Shown here: positions 23,070 to 35,195 of the stretch, piece by piece
Layout of the letters: the number at the start of each line of letters is the position of its first letter
How positions within the stretch are numbered: position 1 is the first letter of the stretch
Origin: Lumbricus terrestris
Lineage: Eukaryota > Annelida > Clitellata > Crassiclitellata > Lumbricidae
Length of the DNA stretch: 64,000 nucleotides
Reading direction: 5' to 3'
NCBI GenBank assembly: GCA_949752735.1
Contig: OX457038.1
Location: 20,134,012 to 20,198,011, forward strand
The notes under the pieces: model-generated
What the model was told of the DNA's origin: nothing
Databases searched by the model: none
The model's input: only the letters and a program-made list of their open reading frames with translations
Made by a program: the position numbers and the translations under genes

Positions 23070-23117
23070 CAGAGACAGAGACAGAGACAGAGACAGAGAC
23101 AGAGACAGAGACAGAGA
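22996..23117. repeat. Compound microsatellite (TA)n-(GA)n-(CAGAGA)n
   Basis: Three successive repeat motifs in one tract, with about a dozen or more copies each of TA, GA and then the hexamer CAGAGA. Confidence 0.95.
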
Positions 23118-24885
23118 GAGGACTAGACTTCCTTTGCCTAAATTAATGCGCTGATGGTCTCATAATATATATCATTTCCTGTTCTGCTCTATATATCAAT
23201 CTTAATCATCAATCTTAATCTTATGCATCTTATTCTCATGCAATGCGTGCCTGGCTTATAATTAGTAGACCTATCCGATTCCATGCATTATCTGAAACTC
23301 ACAGATTTTCCTTCATTAGGCTTACAAGATAATCACTGACGACTGATGCGACTCTGTACAATAATTATTACTCAGCTTATACAAATAATTATAGAAGGAG
23401 AATAGATGCCTTGTAACATATACGTGTCTCTATTTTTGATTTTATATAGAACAGTTGAAGGTCGTGTTTACACATATATTTACTGGCTTCTAGTCTCGGA
23501 GGTATGGCCCAGAGATCGAAGTGAGGCTATCAGTCAGTTGATAAAACGATCTCACTATATTATTTTATGTGCTTTTGCTAGGTGTCTCTGGTACTGCTGT
23601 ATGTAAAGTCTATATTTAGGCTAGCTTATGTAGCCAATGCTGAAAACTAATTCTGCCTGAACAGTTCCGCTTTTCTCACAAGAAATTATCTCATGGAACG
23701 ACTGCAAAATCGTTATTCTAGAAAGTAAATGAATTCGCATTAGTCGCGACTCCTTTTAGATGAGTTCTATCCCACTTTCTCTGACTAATTCGCGCTGTGA
23801 AATGGCAGAGACCGAATGGGACGAGAGTTCATTTGAATAGGTTCGTTACACCGCAAATCCAATTTCTTCATCACAATACGCATCGGTAATGTTATCATGT
23901 TGCCAATCCTGAACACCCAATAGAATAGCAACTTAACAATTATATCTTTATCAAAATGAATTATTAGCCGACGATGTGGTTTCATTATACGAGACTGCAG
24001 TCGAGATGGCTAGCCTCGCATCCATCTTCCCTCTCGTATTCAACGCCGATTCGCTAATTATTAATGTAGTGTCAGCGCTAGCAATTGTTTCCTGCGCTGA
24101 AGCTTCTATTTTACGCCTCATTAAACGCTGGGTCTGCGACCGATTTTCGCTCAGACCGATCGATAACTAATTACATTGAAATAAATCGGTCCCGATAGCG
24201 TCTCGAATTATTCTCACCGCTCGACGAATCTGCGTCGCCCGTATCGACATCGATCACTGGACCTTTGCAATGTCTGCATGCAATAAAGCCTCGTTTGTTA
24301 AGTCGACACGACTCCTTGAAGACGACCACGATTGATGACCATCGTGCCTTTTCAGTCTCCACATTCGCACTCGAAATTCATGTAGGATCTGTAGGATCAC
24401 TATCGTCACCCATATTTTGTCTTTTTAACATTATAGTTAAGTAGCCTTCGTGACTTAGTTAGGGAGTTTCTTGTTTTGGCAACAACGTGACGGTTGCTAA
24501 TGTTATAATCAACAGAGCTGCGAAATCTAGAATGGCTTGCGATTCGTGTCGTGACGGCGGTATTGAGGGTCTTCTCATGACCACTGAACGTGACTTGAGT
24601 ACCAATGTCGCGTCATAAGCAATTTGTACCGATTTCATCATCATTTACGCAGGTATTTTAGCGTGCATACAAAGAGTTTGCTTGCAAAGATGAGAAATAA
24701 GATGAGAATAGATTTCCTTGACTCTATCAAACTATACGTAGCTTAATTAATCCGTTACAAATCTTCATCCAGCCCATGAACATGTTAACAAATATGGATC
24801 CATGTGATGATTAAAGAGGAAACAGATTTACAAATGCAGTACACTCTTCTGGCAATCGAGTTGTTGTTATTATTGCTCTTGACTT
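23118..24885. other. Intergenic, no feature seen
   Basis: Ordinary sequence. The head-to-head short frames near 23976-24362 have no recognisable domains. Confidence 0.5.
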
Positions 24886-25011
24886 TTTATGTAGCGCACC
24901 TTCAAGGTAATCTACTCAGAAGCGCCCCAAGGGTGGTTTTAAGCGAGGAACATAGTGGTGTGACCTCTATAGGCACAAGGCGGTGTGTAACAGCCTAACA
25001 GGGAACCCATT
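24886..25011 (-). pseudogene. LINE 3' fragment, first half (split by insertion)
   Basis: GTAGCGCACCTTCAAGG and CTACTCAGAAGCGCCCC are the LINE hairpin tail. The minus-strand coding remnant includes TWNG-P, as in the VWNDLP block of the copy at 940-1356. The fragment stops at CCATTCCAGGTT, where the TIR element 25020-25911 was inserted. Its continuation is at 25920. Confidence 0.7.
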
Positions 25012-25019
25012 CCAGGTTA

Positions 25020-25911
25020 TGGGTGTCAGACATTTCCCCTGGACATTTTCTCCTCCGGACATATTCCTCCGGAAAGTTACCTCCGGACGTTTCCCTCCAA
25101 TTTTGACTAGGACATTTACCCACGCTCCCAGACAGTCCCCCTATATGCAAATACCGCCTCAATTGTTCATACAAGTCAGAACCTTAAATCTAGACCTATA
25201 GGCCTAGGTCATAATGTATCGTAATCTTTAGAAACGGATGCTTTGAAGTAAACGATCAGAAATCAATACAGATATAATATAAACGTATACACCTTTGGAA
25301 CATGTTGGCAATGAATGTACAAAATAAACAATGACCGTACGGCGTACGGTAGGTTACGTTTTAAACCGCTATTGCTGATAAAATTTAGGTGCAAAGTTCG
25401 AAACGGATGCTTTTGATCAAACACACATGTAGGTACGATGACTGCTTCTTTTAGGTTCTGACTCGTATCGCCAATAATATTGAGGTGATAATGTAGGCTT
25501 TACGAACGGATCAAATAGTCATCGCACGTTATGTTCCAAAACGGATGCTTTGACGGCATTTATCAATGAGCTACAAGGCCTACCTTCCAATTAATTTATC
25601 AATACTTATGCCTATGCCTAAGGTTCTTTTATTGAACGCGCGTTGGGGAGAGGAAATGTCCGTCTTCGGGGGAAAACGTCCGGGGGTGGTTAACTGTCCC
25701 GGGGGAATACGTCCGAGGGGAATATGTCCATGAGGTAAATGTCCGTTCCACAGGGCTTTTTTAACGTGCAGTTGTACACAAAATGTGCAGTTGTAGAAGC
25801 AGTTCTGTACAATTAAAACTAGCGATTGGAAGTAATTTATCATGGATGATGGGAAAGGAAAGACGGAGCTGTGCAGTTGTAAAAATTCTTTAAAAACAGC
25901 CCTGCCGTTCC
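25020..25911. mobile_element. TIR element with GTCC-rich termini (family C), copy 1
   Basis: Both ends are clusters of the word GGACATTT/AAATGTCC spaced by C- or G-runs (25035-25140 and 25650-25748). The ends are flanked by CCAGGTTA (25012-25019) and CCAGGTTC (25912-25919), an 8-bp duplication with one mismatch. The middle holds a motif AAACGGATGCTTT repeated three times at about 150-bp spacing. No transposase was seen. A second member is at 36255-36967. The 8-bp duplication suits the hAT or P superfamilies. The termini alone do not settle which. Confidence 0.75.
25751..25904. mobile_element. MITE family B, copy 3, inserted in the family C element
   Basis: It starts CAGGGCTTTTTTAACGTGCA and ends TTTAAAAACAGCCCTG, in reverse orientation to copies 1 and 2, and is shorter (154 bp). 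Flanking 8-mers CCGTTCCA (25743-25750) and CCGTTCCC (25905-25912) agree at 7 of 8 positions. CAG...CTG ends with an 8-bp duplication are typical of hAT-type MITEs. Confidence 0.75.
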
Positions 25912-25919
25912 CCAGGTTC

Positions 25920-26020
25920 ACGGAACAGCCACTGAGAAAGACGCCGCTGCATTATAGTAATTATCTATTATCTATTATCCAGTTAAACAGAGCCGCCGGT
26001 CTGAACGACCTTTGCCCTTT
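25920..26020 (-). pseudogene. LINE 3' fragment, second half
   Basis: CCACTGAGAAAG followed by ACGCCGCTGC aligns with the LINE copies at 34030-34045 (CCACTGAGAAAG-CACAGCTCTGC) and 1138-1152 (AACACGGCGCTGC). It continues the fragment at 24886-25011, interrupted by the family C element. Decayed. Confidence 0.6.
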
Positions 26021-26445
26021 ATTACCTAAGCATTGACTCGTAGACGTACATGACGGTCAGGACACGATGGCTTCGGACATTGAATAAGAAATAGGAAATA
26101 GGAAATAGGAGTCTCTCTGACTCCTTGTATAGTTCCTAGCCTTCAACATAGGACGCTGACTCTGCCATTTCAGCCACGTAATTCGAATTAGTCCATTCGG
26201 TGGAATAATTACCCGCTAATGCATTGCATCGCTGGACTCCTTATTTATATTTATGTCACACTGTAACATTACAGCATGGAACCTGTCATTGCTCGTTAGG
26301 AAGTCACTTCCGAATCGTATGCGGAGACGACGGTGTACAATAGGACAAATATCAGATCTTGGCTCCACACCGAAGTAATTCTGACAAATTCATCTGATAT
26401 ATTAATGTATTAGTCATAGTTTGTCGTATACCCATTACGTCGTCC

Positions 26446-26850
26446 GTTAGTTAGTCAGTTAGTCAGTCAGTCAGTTAGTCAGTCAGTTAGTCAGTTAGTG
26501 AGTCAGTTAGTCAGTCAGTTAGTCAGTCAGTTAGCTAGTCAGTCAGTTAGTCAGTCAGTTAGTCAGTCAGTTAGTCAGTCAGTTAGTCAGTCAGTTAGTC
26601 AGCCAATCAGTCAGTCAGCCAATCAGTCAGTCAGTCAGTTAGTCAGTCAGTCAGTCAGTTAGTCAGTCAGTCAGTTAGTCAGTCAGTCAGTTAGTCAGCT
26701 AGTCAGTCAGTCAGTCAGCCAATCAGTCAGTCAATCAGTCAGTCAGTCAGTCAGTCCGTCCATTAGTCAGTCAGTTAGTCAGTCAGTCACTCAGACACTA
26801 GATCGTTCGGTCGGTATGTCAGTCAGCAAATCAGTCAGTCAACCAGTCAA
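26446..26850. repeat. Imperfect (AGTC/AGTT)n tract
   Basis: About 400 bp of AGTCAGTC and AGTTAGTC units with occasional AGCCAATC variants. The 26020-26445 segment before it and 26900-27600 after it show no recognisable feature. Confidence 0.95.
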
Positions 26851-27639
26851 TCCATAGCTCGTTTGTTAATCAATTGATCAATTTAGTCTGCAGTCAGTCA
26901 AATCACGACTAGTGAGATACCGAAACATAGGCTTGAAATAAAATAAATAAATTATATGACAGAAGGAACATTTTTCAAAACTTAAATTATTTGGTGTAGC
27001 CTATGCTTGACCAATTCATACTGTTCGTGGAGTCAAAATATACCGCGGTCATTCTTTCTGAACACCCCGGACACCCAAGAGAGTTGTTTCAAATCGAGCG
27101 ATGCTCGAGACGCAGATTTACTCCGCTGGACTTCCTGTCTTTTGCAACCGGAGAGAGAGACATCGAGTGACCGACTTCCGATTCTCAAGGGACCGGAATA
27201 GATTGCATGGTCACCTCATTTGGTCACTCTCGCCCTTGATTACTCCTTCACTCTATGCCTGTCATTCTCTCTGCCTCTGTCTCTTCTTGCGTCTCCGTCT
27301 CTGGCCATATAGCTTCAGTGGGTGGAGATGGCCAGGACCCCGAGACAGTCGTTACTTGCAAGGCTTGCTAGATAACGTGTTGGCAAATATGACGCCAGAG
27401 ACATTCCGATAAGAAAACGGCGTTGGAAAATTTCGCACCATATGACTGTTTACGACTCTTGTCATCGTTGATGGTTTCTTCTATCTTTCCCCCGTTGCCA
27501 CACAAAAATCAGTAAAACGCTTTGCCCGTTTATGCCTTGGGATTTCTTTATATCGCTTTCTCGTCTCCTTCCATCATGGTGTTTGTGTATCGGCCAGTGC
27601 CTTTCTTATCTCAGACAATGTTGCTAGCTCAGTCTTTGT

Positions 27640-27935
27640 CTTTTTCTGTTCGTCTTTCTCTGCGTGCCTTTACATGTACGTCTCTCTCCTTCCGTCTTCC
27701 CCTCTCTGTCTCTGGGTATCTGTCTCTGTCTGCTCTCCGTCTCTCTCTCTCATTCTGTCTCTCTCTCTTTTTCTCTGTCTGTCTGTGTGTCTGTCGGTCT
27801 CTATGTCTCTCTCTGTCTCTCTGTGTCTGCTCTCTCCTTTTCTCTGTCTGTCTCTCTGTTTCTCTCTCTCTCTTTCTCTGCATCAATTTATTCGTCTTTC
27901 GCTCTTTGTCTCCCTGCCTGTCTATCTCTTTCTCT
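27640..27935. repeat. Imperfect CT/CTGT polypyrimidine tract
   Basis: TCTC/TCTG-rich sequence like the tract at 14 kb. The Ser/Leu/Cys and Arg/Glu frames across it are artefacts. Confidence 0.85.
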
Positions 27936-28229
27936 TGTTGTCTTTCCCGGCATTTATAACTTTATCAAATCTCCTCACTGACCAAATGGAGCGAGCGTTT
28001 GCCCGAAAAGGTTTGAAAACAATGACAGATTATGTACATATATATATATAATCATTTGTTTTATGCGTGGAAACAAGGAACGATTGCAATAATTTTGCGC
28101 ACTAAAAATTAATAATCGTGAGAACGTTCCAAGTCAACGACATAAAATAAGACAGAATAGAATAAGTAAAGAAGAATGCTATAGACTAATTATGTCGTGG
28201 ACCTCAGACATCTTTGATCTTGTGATGCA

Positions 28230-28325
28230 TCAATCTACATGCATGCATCAATCTGCATGCATGCATGCATCAATATGAATGCATGCATCGATCTGAATGC
28301 ATGCATCAATATGCATGTATGCATC
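28230..28325. repeat. GCATGCATCAAT repeat cluster
   Basis: Several degenerate copies of GCATGCATCAATCTGCAT. The unit is rich in the palindrome ATGCAT. Confidence 0.75.
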
Positions 28326-28702
28326 AAACGTAGATTTCTGTACATGTAATCTATCGCAACATAAATAGATCTACTTATATCCTGTTGGACAAGACAGTTC
28401 AGATAACCAAAATCTGAACTCTGGTTGACCTTTCGTCCAAACCAGTGACGTATGTCTCTAAACACAGTTGTCAATGTGAATCTCCGAAAATTTCTCATCG
28501 CCCACAATATGGAGACCAGCTTATTAACCATTAAACTCAAGGCTACACTCTCCAAATTGAACTGCAAGATGCATAACTCCGGTTGAGGTTTAATGATGCC
28601 ATAAATATGACATCTTAAGACTTAGGTCATTGACGTTCTCCAATCATACACAAATGCGTATACTATTAATATATAATATATAGTCTACATGCATATCTAT
28701 AT

Positions 28703-30727
28703 TAGGGTGGTCCTTATTTTTAAAAGTCTGATTTTATAACGGGGCACCCTGTAAGTTGGTTTCTATTGATGAGAAAAAAATTGAGAAAAATTTTGGACAG
28801 AATCTGAGAACATTTAGGGGTCGCTACCAGAGGTCAAAGTTCATGTTTAGAATTAATTTGGGCTTTGTGGTTGAATATGCTTAATTTTCAGTAATATGCT
28901 TTCCAGCCATGTTAATCGCTATGATAGAATTTAAATAGACAACTACTCACATATTTATTAACATCTCCGACATCATGATTGCCACTTACTTACTTATTTT
29001 ATTAACATTTTTCTATAACGCATTCACAGCCATTGCATCTTTTGGTAGCAATTTCGCTTCATTTTGGGTTTTTTCATGTATAGGCCTATTGCATAATTTC
29101 TCAATTGTCAAAGAAAACACAAAGGTGAAAATAGGCCTAAGCCTTGACAATGCCATGTTGAAAGTGAGTAATAGAAATGCAACATTTGTAGGCCTAGGCT
29201 ACTCTCTTTTGCACTACAATGTCTTGGCAATGATCCCGCAGAGTTCAATCTCAATTGCTTTTCAATCCTTAAGCAGTGAATAAAGAGTCGGCACAAAATT
29301 TCTGAAAACGTGAAAGCTGAATTCCAGCCAGGAGTTCCTCTAATAATTCACTGGGATGGGAAGTTGTTGTAAAGAAATAGTAGACCATCTTCCTGTCCGC
29401 GTTTCTGGAGTGGGTGATGACCAGCTTCTCGGTTTACAGAAGTTATCGTCGAGACAGGAAAATCTTCAGTGTCTGCAGTGTATGAAGTGGTTATGACTTG
29501 GGGCATTGCTGATCAAATCAAATCTGTGTTTCGACACAAACTGGACAAGGATTTGTTGCGGGGCGCACGATGCTATCATATAGGCCTACATTAAGTTGGA
29601 GGTAGTGGCTATGTTTTCTCTTTGTTCACCGGAGGGTAAGGACATACAGTAATGATTTTCAGCTTCATGGACTGCACTGAGCGAGGTCGATGGCCAAGAG
29701 TATTTATAGTGTTAAGATGTGGATGTTCAACTAATAATTAAAGGCAACAAGAAGAGAATAAAGGGTACAGCTGACATCTGCCTGGTATATAAGTCGAAGT
29801 CTGGCTTCAAGCACCGTATGCACCATCTATCCTCCTCGACCTGACCTGTAGAGTGTATAGATCTTTAAGCACATTGACAAAATACAGGGAGATAGATAGT
29901 GCAGTTGCAGACGTTGCAATGAAGAAATGTTTGGTGACCTTTGGTATATTTCAGAGGATTTGGTGGCTTTTGCATTCTTTTATTATGGGGCTTCCATTTA
30001 TACCAAGCGTGGTTACTACTTTGGACAAAACTTGGATCGAGCATCCACTACAAAGAACAACCTTGGAAACTGCTGCAATAAGCTACATGTGACTGGAAGA
30101 TTTTGTCACGGACAACACGAGATTTTTCAGCAATACAGGCATTTTATCAAGTTTTCTCCAAGAAGACATTGATGCATGGTCAAACAACGAGAACTTCAAG
30201 TTAGATTAAGCCACTGCGAACTCAGTGATAGTTGTGAATGGCATTAAAGAGCGTGAAGTGGCACTCTTGAACAAGTACAACAAGCGTCAAACAAATAATG
30301 AGGATCAGAAGCAGAGTCAGCTATTGGTTGTGAAGAATCTATCGTCGCAAAAAGACTGATGCAATAATGGAAACATTAACTGTAAAAAAATTTTTATGCC
30401 CGCTTATGTGTTTTGACCCAAATAGTAAACCAGTCCACAGGCCACTAGTCCGCCTCCAGCTCGGTCCATTGCCAGAATTTATTTCAATTTGCGCATTCAA
30501 CCATACATGTACTGAACACTAGTAATAGTATACAATATACGATATTCCATGTTTCGCCTGTGTCTTTACATTGATATATGTTACGTCCGGTAGCGACCCC
30601 TAAAACTCAAAAAAATCCGCCAAAATTTTCAGTGTTAATATTTTTTAACCTAAAGGTATAAGTTAGGAGGGTGCCCCGCTTAAAATTCCCGCAAAAATAT
30701 TTTTACATGGAGCTAAGGACCACACTA
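28703..30727 (+). mobile_element. hAT-like DNA transposon with exact 8-bp target duplication
   Basis: The ends are TAGGGTGGTCCTT and AAGGACCACACTA. They are flanked by the identical 8-mer ATCTATAT at 28695-28702 and 30728-30735. Subterminal matches continue inward: GGGGCACCCTG at 28740 against GGGTGCCCC at 30668, and TAGGGGTCGCTACC at 28814 against GGTAGCGACCCCTA at 30590. A frame-broken transposase relic lies inside on the + strand (29290-30170). The 8-bp duplication together with the CFDT-like and RHH-like transposase remnants supports a hAT-type superfamily. At 2.0 kb it is short for an autonomous copy. Confidence 0.8.
29290..30170 (+). pseudogene. Decayed hAT-like transposase
   Basis: The following pieces are in shifting + frames and in order: FQPGVPLIIHWDGKLL near 29320, DQIKSV then CFDTNWTR near 29510-29550 (family form CFDTT-S-TG), RCYHI near 29570 (family form CRHH), and DLWYISEDLVAFAFF near 29930-29975. 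This order matches a widespread invertebrate transposase family carrying IHWDGK, CFDTTASNTG, RHH and LWYLSEELV-LAFF blocks. I recall this from family resemblance and did not run a search. Stops and frameshifts throughout make it a pseudogene. Confidence 0.65.
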
Positions 30728-30768
30728 ATCTATATGATATATATGCGGGACCTTGCTGGTATAATGTA

Positions 30769-31492
30769 CAGGGTATGCCTTAAAAAGTACCACCTTAAGG
30801 TTTTTTGCTAGTATCTTCGCCAAAAGTATGAATTTTAAAGTCAAATTTTACGTGCCTAAAGGCAATTCATATTTACATAGACCTATACTGAACAAATTTC
30901 ACTAAAATGTTTCAAACATAACAAAAGTTATATCACTTTTAGTGAGACTAACCACTGTTTTTTGATGATTCACAACATAACACAACAAAAAGTAGAAAAT
31001 ACCGCCATTTTATTATGTCACACCTCAAAGAACTTTTAATTTTTCAAAATTTGAATTTCATTCTTTCAATGACAAAATTGGTAATCTTACACAATACACA
31101 TTCCTTATTTACCAGCTTGATATTCATCGTGCTAAGCGACTTCACGGTGATATGCAGCCACGCTGGTTCCCTGTTTCTTTTCTAAATAATAATAATAAGG
31201 ATTGTCTGGTAATATCAAGTTCATTTAATAACGATCATTTGAGATGTCACTTAATAAAATCGTGTTCGCGTTAGTTTTTGTTGTGCTTGCTTTTGAATCA
31301 TAAAAAAACAGTAGGTGATCTTACTAAAAGTGGTATAACTTTCATTATGCTTGAAATATTTTCGTGAAATTTGGCCATTGTATCTATTATATGAATTGCC
31401 TTTAAGCCTGTAAAATTTCATTAAAAAAATTTCTTACTTCTGGCCAAGATATTGGCAAAACTCTTAGGGGCACTATTTGATGGCCCACCCTG
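30769..31492. mobile_element. Mariner-like MITE (family A), 724 bp, uninterrupted copy
   Basis: It runs from CAGGGTATGCC to GGCCCACCCTG with TA on each side (30767-30768 and 31493-31494). Terminal repeats are about 200 bp long, for example AACCACTGTTTTTTGATGAT at 30949 against its inverted counterpart near 31300. The centre (31040-31215) matches 1455-1588 and 3180-3235 of the large family A element but has neither transposase nor LINE. It therefore records the pre-insertion state of that element. It starts only 33 bp after the hAT-like element. Confidence 0.85.
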
Positions 31493-31494
31493 TA

Positions 31495-32096
31495 TCCATC
31501 GGTCAACGGGAATTTAATGATAGGCACAAAAATGTGCACAAAGCTTTATTATAATTATTGCTTTCTGTAGTGATTCACCAAGAACTCCAAGAATGCCAAG
31601 ATCACTCGAGTCTTGCAATACCGATAATATGACCGACAAGGAATATAATGATGTGTGAAATGCGATGGAAGCGATAAATTGGGGAGTTTATCGTCGTCAA
31701 TATCTCATCTAATATGCTGCCAGATGAGATTTGCTTCGGGACACTCATTAGGGACGAACGATGACAGCAATAATTTACTGCAGCTCAGACAAAATATATG
31801 TATACGACTGACTGTCAGATCATAACAAGTTATCACCTACAGCGCTAAGCGTTCAAATCGTCAATTATACACTGTCAATTTAATCTGCAGAAGAGAGAAA
31901 AGCGCTGCGGACAAAAAGGCATAACTCCAAATAATATGGATATGGACAAACTCACATTGAGCGAATTTTTTGACTGTGCAGTAATCTATACTGACTTGCA
32001 TGGTGCTGTTATCAAGTATATATATATATATATATATAGGTTACAATGTCCAAATTCAGGATCAACTATATAGCCTACTGCTGTACGTATACATCA
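31495..32096. other. Intergenic, no feature seen
   Basis: Only a short (TA)n run at 32016-32038. Confidence 0.5.
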
Positions 32097-32104
32097 CAAA
32101 AATT

Positions 32105-32390
32105 CATAGGCGGAAACCTGGGCGGAGACTTGGGGGGGGGGACGGAAAGATTTTTGATGGACAAATGGCTGAGTGTCGCAGAAAAATTTCCATCTTTTGC
32201 CGGCCAAAATTTCTGACGACCGGCGAAATCTCGAAAAAATTTCTATTTTCGCCGCCAAAAAAGTTGATGACCTTTTTTTCCGTCTTGGCGCTCAACGATT
32301 TGGGAGGACAAATGCATGGGCCGTCCCCCCCCCCCAACACCTCCGTTGGGGGGGACCGTCCTCCCTGTCCCCCCTAGGTTTCCGCTCATG
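32105..32390. mobile_element. MITE, CATAGGCGGAAACCT ends, exact 8-bp duplication
   Basis: The left end CATAGGCGGAAACCTGGG and right end AGGTTTCCGCTCATG are inverted copies with one indel-like change. The 8-mer CAAAAATT flanks it at 32097-32104 and 32391-32398. The inside carries CCGCCAAAAAAGTT-GATGACC, which is shared with the MITE at 38657-38997 (CCGCCAAAAAAGTTTCTGACC), plus G- and C-runs. Non-coding. hAT-like by target-site length. Confidence 0.8.
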
Positions 32391-32398
32391 CAAAAATT

Positions 32399-33850
32399 AT
32401 TGCAGTCCTATAATCACGAGGTATACGTCTATCCTATAATTATACGTTAGAGGTTCCAGGTTGAATTCCGACAGTGAAATCGGAGGCTATACGATGGGTT
32501 CGCAACTTTTCAAGAAGATTAGTTTATATTAGATTAGATTATGTCAGATTGGGTTAGATTATAGACGTCTATTAGATTAGATTAGAACCGATTGACATGA
32601 AGGTAGAAATTCAGAAGGTTTATGGCCATCACAGAGAACACAACACTGTCCTGGTAGGTCATGGTATTATATGAGGCACAGCAAGGGTTCATCGATCGAA
32701 AGCGTTTTAATAAGAATGGCAATATTATTATGCAAGTGAGATGTGTATACGATGATCTCAGTGTTACACTGTGAACATAAAAAGGGTCGTATACGACTGG
32801 ATCGTTAATTAATAGCTCAAGAGATAATAAACGCAATTAAAGCAATATTGAGCAATATTGCGCAATGTGGTGATGTAGAGTTAGGGTGTTTTCAGTGTGA
32901 CTGCAGCCAGAGAATTCTGAGTCCTCTGTAGTAGCCTACTGTTTGTAACCTATTATAGATCTCCGTTAGAAAATGTGTGGACTCGATATACAATATACAT
33001 GTAACCATCATAGTAACACAGCAGGCTCAGAATATTACAATAATCTGCTGATCATGATTATTAATTTAGAAGTGTTACAGTCACTTCCAGAATACAGACG
33101 GTGTACCTGACTGACGGCCAAAATGCATGACGTCTGTAGGTCAATATTGGATTCTGCAGCGAGACAATTATAGCAGCCGCTAATCGAGTAGGCTAACTGC
33201 CGCGTATGCTAGTCTATTCGATTTCACGCGTTCGCAGTTCCCTATATTTACCTATGCGCATTATTCAATGTGTATAAGCCACCAACTTTATAATTATTAT
33301 GAAACTTCATCTGAGCGCAAGCCAAAGAGTCGTAAGCCAAATACATTCCCAAAGCTGTTCGTTTCTGCCAACGATAATCAAATTGGATCAGAAAACGCTA
33401 TTATTTTTCTTCGTGCAATCCGGAATTGATAAATGGGCAAAAACTGATATGCAGACTGACAGTATATATGATTCGATGAGACCCTGTAAATGAATGGATG
33501 GTCTATTTTCAATTCAAATTAGCACAGATAGAAGCAACGAATATAGATGAGTTGCGTCTTTTCTCATTGGAATCCTTTTGCGTTGTGTTCATTCGTGATT
33601 AGCAAACGTACTTTCAATTCTGTTCCTAATTCACATTTTCGTCCGTTTACCTTTTCCAGTTTCTTTCAATTCTTCCATTTTCTTGCCATCGCATATCTCA
33701 CAACAACCATTCGCCAGATTAATTCCCAGTCATTAGCAGCTTAATAAATGAGCAACATAAATGACATAATGACCCTTCCACTCCTTCCTTTGCCTTGCAT
33801 GGCTTCTCTTTTCCTCTCAGTCTCTCTATATTCCATATAATATATTCATT
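32399..33850. other. Intergenic, no feature seen
   Basis: A degenerate AGATTAG run at 32517-32586 is the only repeat. No gene recognised. Confidence 0.5.
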
Positions 33851-33854
33851 CATT

Positions 33855-34797
33855 CATTATTCATTACATGCATTTATATAGCGCCTCTTAAAGGGGGCTA
33901 CTCAGAGTCGCTCCCAACCTCAGCAAGGCCACATAAAACTGACTTAAGATGAGAGAGATGAAAACCTGAGAAGAATTTTTACAAAGAAAGAGGAGGGTCA
34001 GAGGAAGACCATTCCAGGTTGAGGGTCTTACCACTGAGAAAGCACAGCTCTGCAATAGTGGACGTACGAGCAAAAGGGACTGGGAGCAGAATTTGTTCAG
34101 TCGAATGAAGGGAGCGGAAATGGCGAGAACTAAGAGTATGGCTACAGAGCTCACAAAGGTAGGCAGGAGCAAGCAGCACCAGACTAGAGTAGATATCCTA
34201 TATTCAATTCGCTGCTTGAGTGAGAGCCAGTGGAGAAGGTCACGCATATAGCTGGAGATGTGGCTGAATTTTTGGTAGGCCAGCATAGAGCGAGCAGCAG
34301 TAGTCAAGTCTGGTGGTAACAGATGGATGGACAAGGGTTGCAGCAGCAGTATATATAGGAGTAAGCGAGCGAGCAACAGTGCGTATACATTTGGCGCAGT
34401 TGATAATAACAGGCAAGGCTGAGTGAGTGAATGTGTGGAGCAAAAAGTGAGCTCTTGGTCCAGAGTAACACCAAGGTCATGGACTCTAGTTGAGAATACA
34501 AAATCAGGAAAGGCATCAGCAATGGTTACCATATCTAGCTTTGCAAGCTGCTGGCAGGTACCAAGCCAAATGAATTGAGTTTTTAAAGAGTTGAGGCGGA
34601 GTCGATTAGACGACATCCAAAACTTCCATGACAAAGCACATAGCCCGGACAGTCGCAACAGTCAGAGGCACGGCAGTGCTGTTAGGCTTGCACATCATCT
34701 GCATACAGATGGACCTGCATAGCATGGGAGGCAAGAAGAGGGGCAAGATCTGAGGTAGCCTATACATTATGAAGAGAAGGGGCCCAAGACAGAGCCT
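33855..34797 (-). pseudogene. LINE (same family as 940-1356), frame-broken reverse transcriptase and tail
   Basis: The minus strand gives, in order: LGPLLFIMY near 34770, a YADDV catalytic motif C near 34691-34706, LNSLKTQFIWLGTCQQLAKL (about 34595-34545), RVHDLGVTLDQELTF, a shifted frame with TRLDYCCSLYAGLP, SLKQRIEYRI, and STWNGLPLTL. The 3' tail follows with TATATAGCGCC (33878) and ATTC repeats at the left. At least two frameshifts break it and the 5' half is missing. The Y/F-ADD box and the QQLAKL and LDYC-SLYAGLP blocks are typical of CR1/L2-type LINEs. Confidence 0.85.
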
Positions 34798-34859
34798 GTG
34801 GAAGACCGTATATACAGTATATCCTACATATATCCTTCACACACATAATTATCTATATA

Positions 34860-34861
34860 AT

Positions 34862-34900
<39 letters not shown>
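34860..34900. repeat. (TA)n tract
   Basis: About 20 TA units beside the truncated 5' side of the LINE. The 34900-35195 segment beyond it shows no recognisable feature. Confidence 0.9.
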
Positions 34901-34902
<2 letters not shown>

Positions 34903-35195
34903 AAGGATATCAGTGGCTTGAATTAGCCTACTACTCCATAATATGTATAATATGTGTAGTATAAATGAACTGAGTGCTCATGTGATTATATGCAACGAAT
35001 TAGACATGATGTAGTGATGATGTACAACATCAAAACCAAAGATTTCATTTAGCAACCTCCTCCTCTTCGTCGTCGGAGAGGATCAGACAATGGCGGCAGA
35101 GACCGGAAGTCCACTGCAGCAACGACATCCAACGACGACGAATCCACCACCCGACGTTTATCAGAATGGCGCTTCATAAATAAAAAGCACACTCC

